From: Seminavis robusta
Taxonomy: Eukaryota; Bacillariophyta; Bacillariophyceae; Naviculales; Naviculaceae
DNA length: 25,072 nt
Direction: 5' to 3'
Assembly (NCBI GenBank): GCA_903772945.1
Contig: CAICTM010001649.1
Span: forward strand, 1 to 25,072
Part shown: positions 18,414-25,072 of the stretch, piece after piece
Layout of the letters: each line of letters begins with the position of its first letter
Numbering within the stretch: position 1 is the first letter of the stretch
Made by a program: the position numbers and the translations under genes
The notes under the pieces: generated by a model
The model's input: the letters and a program-made list of their open reading frames with translations, nothing else
Databases searched by the model: none
Told to the model about the DNA's origin: nothing

Positions 18414-21400
18414 CTAGCAAAGGGCTCCAAAGGAAGCCAATGTAGACTGAACGTACACCTTGTCATTGGTAGTGAGTTTGGCATCAAAGGTGAAGGCGGT
18501 TGCTGTTGTCCCCGACAATTCCAAAATAGCTCTGCCTGTCTCTAGTCCAAGCACTGTAGGAGTCACTGAAACAAACATGCCGCCCTCAACACCCTTGATG
18601 ATGAGTGTTGTATAGTCTGTCAGGGCACCTTCGAACGTGGTAAGCACAAGCACCTGCTTGGGGGCCACAGAAACAATTTCAACCTGCAGGTCGAACGAAT
18701 TGGCGCACTGAAGTTCTGTGATCTTTGCATCAAGCGCTACAACTTGGTCATATGTCTGATTCACTTTTTCCTGTGTAATGGCATGCAGGGAATGGTGTAG
18801 TGTCAAGTTGCCTCCAATTGAATCCTGATGCTCATACAACATATTACTCATTGCAACATGGTGAGCTTGAATGAAGTTATTTTGCTGCTCAAACCGATGT
18901 TGAATATACTCCCCAGTGAGGTCCATGTTGTGCTTGATGGCCTTGACTCTATCGAAGATCTGCCATGGCTCATTATTGCCTTGTTCCATAGCCTCTTCGT
19001 AAGTAAACTCAGAAATGTCTAAGGCCTGCACCAAGAAGAACCAGAATGCAAGCAAGGAGATCGAGTGGCATATGAGGGGGGGCATCACAACAAAAAGTGA
19101 AAAGACAGCAAAATATGGCTGGACCTACCACATTGATTATGTGGGCAGCTACTTCAACCGCCTGCAAGGTACAAAATACATAGAAAAATAGAAACAATGA
19201 ATGTCAAAAAAGGGCAAAATGAGCTCTCACTCACAGCGCCTTACTTACCGATGATGCTGCAAAATGTGCTGCTTGACACAAATTTGCCAGTCCAATATCC
19301 ACTGGTGTACAGCCAGTCTCTGGACAAGCAGCAGAATCCAAAATGCCTCGAACAAAGTACACCACGCCCAAGGCTGTCCGAAGTGCAAAATTGGTTGCCC
19401 GCCAGCCCTGTCCTTTGGTTTGCTTCATTAAACCCGAATGAGCTGCAATACAAAGGGATTAGAACACAGATTAATTGTGCACCTCCAGATTGGTGCAGAA
19501 GTCAAAGCAATAACGTACTATAGTTCACCTTCCCAAGTTTGAAATCTGGAACGGGGGGTGGTGCAATTTCAATGATCGTCAAGGGTGCAATGTTTAGTTC
19601 CGTGTAATCACCGGTAGTATTGCCTGGGGCCGTGCCTCCACCATCAGCTTGTCCTCCCAGGAACTCATCCATAAATGAGAAGTCTTTGGAAAGGCGAAGC
19701 TCATGGATATCATCACAGATTGCCTGGTCATTGAGAAAGCGAGCATCATACCCAAAATATTGCCGCGCCCTTCATTAATTATGAATGGTCAACATGTAGT
19801 CAGTATGCAAACATTCAACAATTGAGTTCACTGGAAGGTAGGGCTACATACCTTCCACACTGGATGCTATCTGTGGTAATCGCCACATTAGGGGCCAATC
19901 TGAGATACTCCTTGTAGGCTACAGAACTGCTGGCATCATTGATTTCATTCTGGATACAAGTCATAAGGACTCCACAGTCAGATGGTTGGGGGCACCATGT
20001 GCCTCCCTGTGCATCACATGCCTCAACACTCATGCCCGAAAAATAGGGACCAACATTTTGGCAATGTGTGGCAGTGGAGCAGTCATACTGATAAGGCAAG
20101 TCATCCATGGAGGCAAGCAAAATTCGGATGTAAGCATCACAGATATTGCAGCAAATTCTCTTGAACCAAAGTAGTTACTTACAGGATGTCCCCATGCATC
20201 CCCTTGCAACTCATAGGGGGCATCAAGACAGCAGTAACCTGGCATAATGCTTTCCTGGGAAATGATGGCTCCTTTCATCCCACAAATGAAACCAGGGCTT
20301 GGTTTTTCACCAAACACTAACTCCAGACCAGCGCCAATCTGATCAAACATAGGTGATATGCAGTCTTTGCCAAGGTCATCCACAAACTCATCCATTTTCC
20401 CATCAAATACATCCTTCCCTATTGTGGCATCCGTCACGGTTTCATTATTTAGGGCCTCTGTCAATGTCGTATCAAATTGGGTTACGAGCCCTGAGGCACA
20501 AATGTTGTACTCGGCAATCAAGTCGGTGTACTTCTTGAATACAAAGCCTGGAACTGTATTGCTGATCAAGTGGCCATGTTTGTCTCTGCCAGAAGACGCA
20601 GATCCAAAGAAATCAACAGAAACAGGAATGCGATAGCCATTGATGTCACTTGGCTCCGTTCCACCAATACCAAAAACAAACGGTTCCAATTCCCATTCTC
20701 TTACACTGCCAGTCCCAGAAGCTTCATATGTCACAAAGCTGTTGGACCGTACACTGTTTTCAAAGAATAGGTCCTTTGCGCAGTCAAGGGCCTCTTCTGC
20801 AAATGTCCTTACTGCATTCCCAAAGGAGTTGGACAGATATCCGAAGTGCACATCAATGCCAGTGTACTGCCTGGTTGAGCCATGGCTCACGGCGACCACA
20901 TCTCCTTGACTACCAACGGCAACATCAAAAAAGGTGAACCCACCATTCTCATTGATCCATCCGGATCCACCACTGTTGGAGAGATTTTCATCAAAACGGT
21001 AAATTGTGTTTCCAGCATCAATGGCCCACACACTACCATCACTTGCTGCGGATATCCGCTTCATGCTTACACCATGGGGTTTCTCAATTTCCGTCCAAGT
21101 ACCCCCACTGTTGGTGGTGTGATAGAGAGTTCCATAGCCGTTAACGGCCCAGACCTCATGTTTACTGATGGCGGCAATTTCTGTCTGCCTGCCAGGCAAA
21201 GACTCGAAATCTCCTGACACTTCAGAACTCACTCTCCAGACATTGCCATCAACATCCACTGCCCATACCCAGCTCCCATCGTCAGTGACTGATACATGCA
21301 TCATAGCTTTGGGGAGATTGGCAAATGATTCCCACCCCCTTTGCTTTCGTCTTTGGATGTCAGCATTGTTCCCACTCACATACATGTTGCGTCTTGATAC

Positions 21401-23920
21401 TCCAATGTCCATGTGTTGAAATGTAGTCCAGAGACCAATTCCATCCTGTGAAGTCCATAATGTGTAGCTCTGACCCACCTTCCACTTACAATAAACGACG
21501 TAAGAGCCTTTGAATCCACAAATTTCTCCATTTCGGGCAACTGAAACAGACTTCCAGGTTTCGGAGGCGCCACAGTGAAAATGGTTCTTGCCTGCACTTG
21601 AGATTGAATCAACCCCCCAGTTCCAAGTATCCCAGTTCCAAAAGTCACCATTGTTATCTGCCTTCCACTCACACATTCGGCCATTTTGTGTCGTGGCCCA
21701 TAGCACACCATCACCACTGCTGGACACTCTGTCAAACCCTCCTGATATCTCTTGTAATTTATTCCACGGAGAGTTGGAAGCACCCCAAGAAATATCCTTA
21801 TCCTTATTGAGGACATAGATGTGATTGTTGCTATTCCCAACAATGTAAACACCTCTTTCGTTTCCATCATCATCAACAGAAACACTGAGCCACCTGGCTG
21901 CACCATATAGTTTTGTTGTCTCGCACCAACCACCAGTGTACTTGTAAATGTCATCTGTATCATGTTCCAAGAAGTAGATGTGGTCCTTACTGCCAACATG
22001 AACAGACTTGAAATCCTTTTCACAGAAGTCGCAAGTCCAACCTACACCTGCACGTTTGCAAAGTTTGTTGGTTTGGCTGCTATACGTCCTCATTCCCCAG
22101 ACAGTGCCATCTACACCAACTGAAACTTGATCTGCTTTGTATGGACCACTTATCTTCTCCATATAATCTGAATTATAGGTGGAAGCTTTGAAGAGCTCAC
22201 CATTTGAATCCAGTCCTACTTGAGTAGTAGAAGCCACTGAAACTTCCATGAGATAGGTGGTGGGTGGATAGAGGGGCCGGGAATACCATTCATTCCCTCC
22301 ATTCCCTCTAATATAGATCTGTCCAGACGGTGAGATACCCCACGCCGTACCATCACTGGCAACTGAGACTCGAGAAAATTCAATGCCTGTATCAGCCCAC
22401 TGCTCAGAGGCTTGTCCACTTTCAATTCTCTGCTCAACCGTTTCCCATGCCTTCTCTCTAAAGGTGGATGTATCAACACTGGCAGCTGCGGCATCACCCA
22501 GGTCCACATAGGCTGGAGTTCCTTCTGCCAGACAGACTTGGCCTACTGTACCACCTTCCCATTTGGGGACTTCTCCATTTTCTACGGTTCGGTGGAACAT
22601 CTGGAGGAGCTGATCACAGTTATCTTCAGAGGGAATTACACATTCAGTGTCTTCTGGTCCAGTGCACTCTCGCACTACATGGCCCATACAGCAATTGTGA
22701 CCGCTGTCACCCCAGGTATTGCACCCATAACCACCACATTGTCCACACGAGCTGTGGCAGCATTTACCGCCACTTTCATGAGTTTGGATGTTACCTTCAC
22801 AGTAACCTGGAGAACTATCATAGCCATTCGAGAGGATCTCGTTGGCCTTTTCCTGGGCACTGTTGTACTTCGCAATGAGATCTTCTTCATCAAAAACAAT
22901 CCTCTGATCATCGACCGAACCACTGGCTGGGTTAATGTCATCTAGTAGATGTGAACCAATAGAAAGACAAGTTGGTAACATATTTCATATGGGGGGCCCT
23001 ACTGCTTGGCTCAAATTCACGGAGCACTCATATGACATACCTGAGTAGAAGTACACAAACGTATCATAACGGCTCATCGAGAGGACACACTCCACCAGCT
23101 GAGCGCACATGGCCTCTCTGCTATCTTGTTGGAGATGACGGCCATGCCGAGAGCCATGGGCGTGATTGGACGCAAAAGCACCATCATGTTTTCCAAGCAT
23201 TTTGCTGATGTGAGCCTTGGATCCGGGTCGAAGCGTTGTAGCATCCATCATGCGGTGGAACTTCTTGTAAAAGCTACCAGGGAATGAACTGCGATGACCC
23301 TGGCTGTAGCGGCCGCTGTTCTCGTTGTTGGAGGAAGATTGATTGTCCTCTTCGGATGACTTTTCCTTGGCACGTCGTTGATTTTGCTTTTGCTTTGGGG
23401 GGGCATTCATCTCAGGACCGGAATCACCACCTTCGAAAGCCTGTCGAACAAACTCAATGGCCTTTTCCATGGCATTATTACTATCATTGACGGCCTCGGT
23501 CAACTGTCCATGGAGTTCGGCTTGCTGCGGTTCCTCAATAGGAAGACTTTTCCAGTCAAGGTCTGCCAAATAGAGCACAACGTTGCTCACAGACTTCTGG
23601 AGGCCGACCATGATGTCAGCTCGTTCGTTGTAGGGGAGCAAACCGATGGAACCAGGAGACCTCATTTTGGCCAAGTTGGCAGACACTTCAGTTTGGATTT
23701 CCTGGAGAGCCTGTCCGTTGCTGCTTCCACGAAGCCTACTGAGCGAGTCATCAACGTGGTTCTTGTCGTCGGCGAAGATGACGTTGGGATCGTCGTTGAT
23801 GTAAGCAGCTTTCTCGCTCGTCACATCAGTGGCAGGAGCAGCGGAACATGACTTGGTAACCACGAAGACAGTCAAAAGGGAGAGAAATGTACGAATACCG
23901 AAGGTAGATGGAGGCGTCAT
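18414..23920 (-). CDS. Secreted tectonin beta-propeller protein, seven exons
   Basis: Exons on the minus strand: 23920-23041, 22941-20183, 20087-19852, 19769-19529, 19422-19249, 19161-19129, 19025-18414. They join in frame to 4935 nt (1644 aa). Introns are 82-106 bp with GT..AG ends, e.g. CAG|GTATGT and CCT|GTAAGT donors. Residues 1-27 are a signal peptide (FLSLLTVFVVTKSCSA|AP). About 28-293 is polar, with a basic Gln/Lys/Ser linker. A Cys-rich module (CCHSSCGQCGGYGCN, about 341-394) precedes some twelve tectonin repeats (about 481-987), each like FSRVSVASDGTAWGISPSGQ or MKRISAASDGSVWAID, enough for two six-bladed propellers. Then come a Cys-containing region, a Pro-rich linker (IEIAPPPVPDF), a coiled-coil-like helix (VKAIKHNMDLTG..) and a beta-rich end. 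Tectonins are lectin-like, so cell-surface or wall recognition is a reasonable inference. The acceptor of exon 5 (AATGAAG|CAA) is the least certain border. Confidence 0.8.
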
Positions 23921-23921
23921 G

Positions 23922-24005
23922 ATTTTTTTGTTTTTTTGTTTCTTTTTTGTTTCTTTTTTTGTTTCTTTTTTTGTTTCTTTTTCTTTTGTTTTCTTTTTCT
24001 TTTGT
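23922..24005 (-). repeat. A-rich purine tract in the 5' leader of the tectonin gene
   Basis: On the minus strand, directly before the ATG at 23920, there are about six units of GAAACAAAAAA / GAAAAAGAAAACAAAA. The tract is almost free of T on that strand. It is a microsatellite-like leader that could affect translation or nucleosome positioning. Confidence 0.8.
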
Positions 24006-24933
24006 TCTTGTGCAGCAGAGGCGAAATAGGAAGCACAAGGGGTCGTCCTGTATCGTATAGATTGCTTTTAGACTGGTACTAGTATGTAGTAACAAATAGA
24101 TTTGATGATTCGAATCGATTTGTTGTGAGCATTGAAATTGTTTGTCGCGATCTTTTTTTTGTTTGTAGACCACGTGACACGGCGACCGGCAAGATCATGG
24201 TCGAAAGACGCCGACGATGCGTCATGAACCCGGGGATCATGGGACTGGCTCCTGGAACTTCACGGTTTCGAAGACATGAGGTAAAACAATTTATGGCGTG
24301 AGTAACGTACTTTAACCCCAATATTACCTAATCTACCTCTCCATAAATAAATATCTTCCGAACAGCGCAGAGGCTCAACTCAAATGGTGGAAAATCCAAG
24401 CAGCAAAAGCGACAACCTTCCAAGACATGGAATGAAGAGTTTCTGGAAAAGGGCCGTGCACGAAAGAACAAGGGAGCATCCCTGAAAGACTGACAGACTG
24501 GGACCCCTCCCAGCCAGCCAATGAGCCACCATGGAGATCAGCCCAAAAGATCTAGATCAAGAGCCAAGAGAAGCCACCACCTGGCGCCTTCTCTACCTCA
24601 TGCCTGTTTACTAGAATGGAAGGAAGGAAGAGTTGCTACAAGAGCTCACTTTTCCGGAGCCCAGCCCTTACTAGCTAGTAGCCCAACTTACCTTTCGACG
24701 GGGGGTAATAAGTTGGAAGTCGAAGACTGCAACCAGCTCGCCAGGCTACGATGCCAAGAGGGCGGGATAAACGATTTGAAAAGCTATCGTTTAAGGGAAA
24801 GTCGAACAGAAACCACCAGCAATTCTGACAGGTTTGTTCTCGTGCTCGAGCAGCTCTTTGACCCCCCCCCTTTCGCGAGCACTATATACCATGGTTACCC
24901 AAGTAGATACAGTACGCGAGGATGAGGAATCAG
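24006..24933. other. Intergenic, upstream of the tectonin gene
   Basis: The part next to the gene is presumably its promoter. A CCACGTGA G-box-like word lies near 24170, about 250 bp before the start codon. The plus-strand open frame 24521-24925 (134 codons) has an ATG but no recognisable domain. Nothing else is supported. Confidence 0.4.
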
Positions 24934-25072
24934 TGCACTACGCTAAAAGCTAGTGTAAAGATCTTTCGAGTGTTTTGAGTTTGAGAGAATGAAAGTTATG
25001 AGAGGGATTAGAAAGCTATGAAAACTAATCAACGAGAGAGATCATCATCAAGGGATCGTAGATCTGGCTTCC
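24934..25072 (+). repeat. LTR, forward copy, truncated by window end
   Basis: TGCACTACGCTAAAAGC at 24934 is the outer end of the same LTR family as 1-1048. 24963-25072 aligns with 1-110 with only a few changes. The left flank is GAGGAATCAG, so this is an independent insertion or a further part of a nested element; its 3' part is outside the window. It has the same orientation as the left arm at position 1. Confidence 0.75.

Noticed and set aside
19423..19470. Alternative acceptor TTGCAG for tectonin exon 5
   Set aside because: It is a better splice consensus than AATGAAG, but joined to exon 4 it runs into a TAA after four codons. The downstream acceptor keeps the frame.
24521..24925. 134-codon plus-strand frame
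   Set aside because: Arg/Ser/His-rich, no domain, and it ends next to an LTR. No support beyond being open.

Overview
The window reads as nuclear DNA of a diatom or a close stramenopile relative. The best evidence is the minus-strand gene at 8245-9390, whose N-terminus is a signal peptide ending in an ASA|F cleavage motif followed by a Ser/Thr-rich transit peptide, the bipartite plastid-targeting signal typical of algae with secondary red plastids. Spliceosomal introns of about 80-105 bp with GT..AG borders, long gene-poor spacers and a high load of decayed transposons agree with this. The species cannot be fixed from the sequence alone.

Layout. (1) 1-1048 is a near-perfect palindrome: two copies of a roughly 428-bp TG...CA long terminal repeat (LTR) in opposite orientation, flanking about 220 bp of retrotransposon integrase. 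The same LTR reappears at the right edge (24934-25072). (2) 1054-2225 is a plus-strand gene of uncertain family with an OB-fold-like N-terminal part and a C-terminal part that resembles the P2X7-type cysteine domain. It converges on (3) a minus-strand Mutator-like DDE transposase (5050-2621), split by short frame disruptions. (4) 6687-7205 is a host gene, the mitochondrial/peroxisomal fission protein FIS1. (5) 8245-9390, convergent with it, encodes a plastid-targeted protein of a Rossmann/6PGDH-like plant and algal family. (6) 12217-14768 is a second, badly decayed TIR transposon with fragments that look like a FAR1/MULE-type gene and TIRs made of a TATACGTATAACA-like minisatellite. (7) 15557-15883 is a small unknown ORF. 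(8) 16441-17215 holds arrays of GTGAGTAC-type stem-loop repeats. (9) 23920-18414 (minus) is the largest gene, reconstructed here as seven exons that splice in frame to a 1644-residue secreted protein with a cysteine-rich domain and about twelve tectonin beta-propeller repeats.

The host genes (FIS1, the plastid protein, the tectonin protein) do not form a functional unit; they are separated by transposon-derived and low-complexity DNA. The most interesting points are the inverted-LTR palindrome, which could give a self-complementary retrotransposon transcript, and the multi-exon secreted tectonin protein with a 33-nt microexon. The OB-fold-like gene caught between the LTR palindrome and the transposase is also worth attention.
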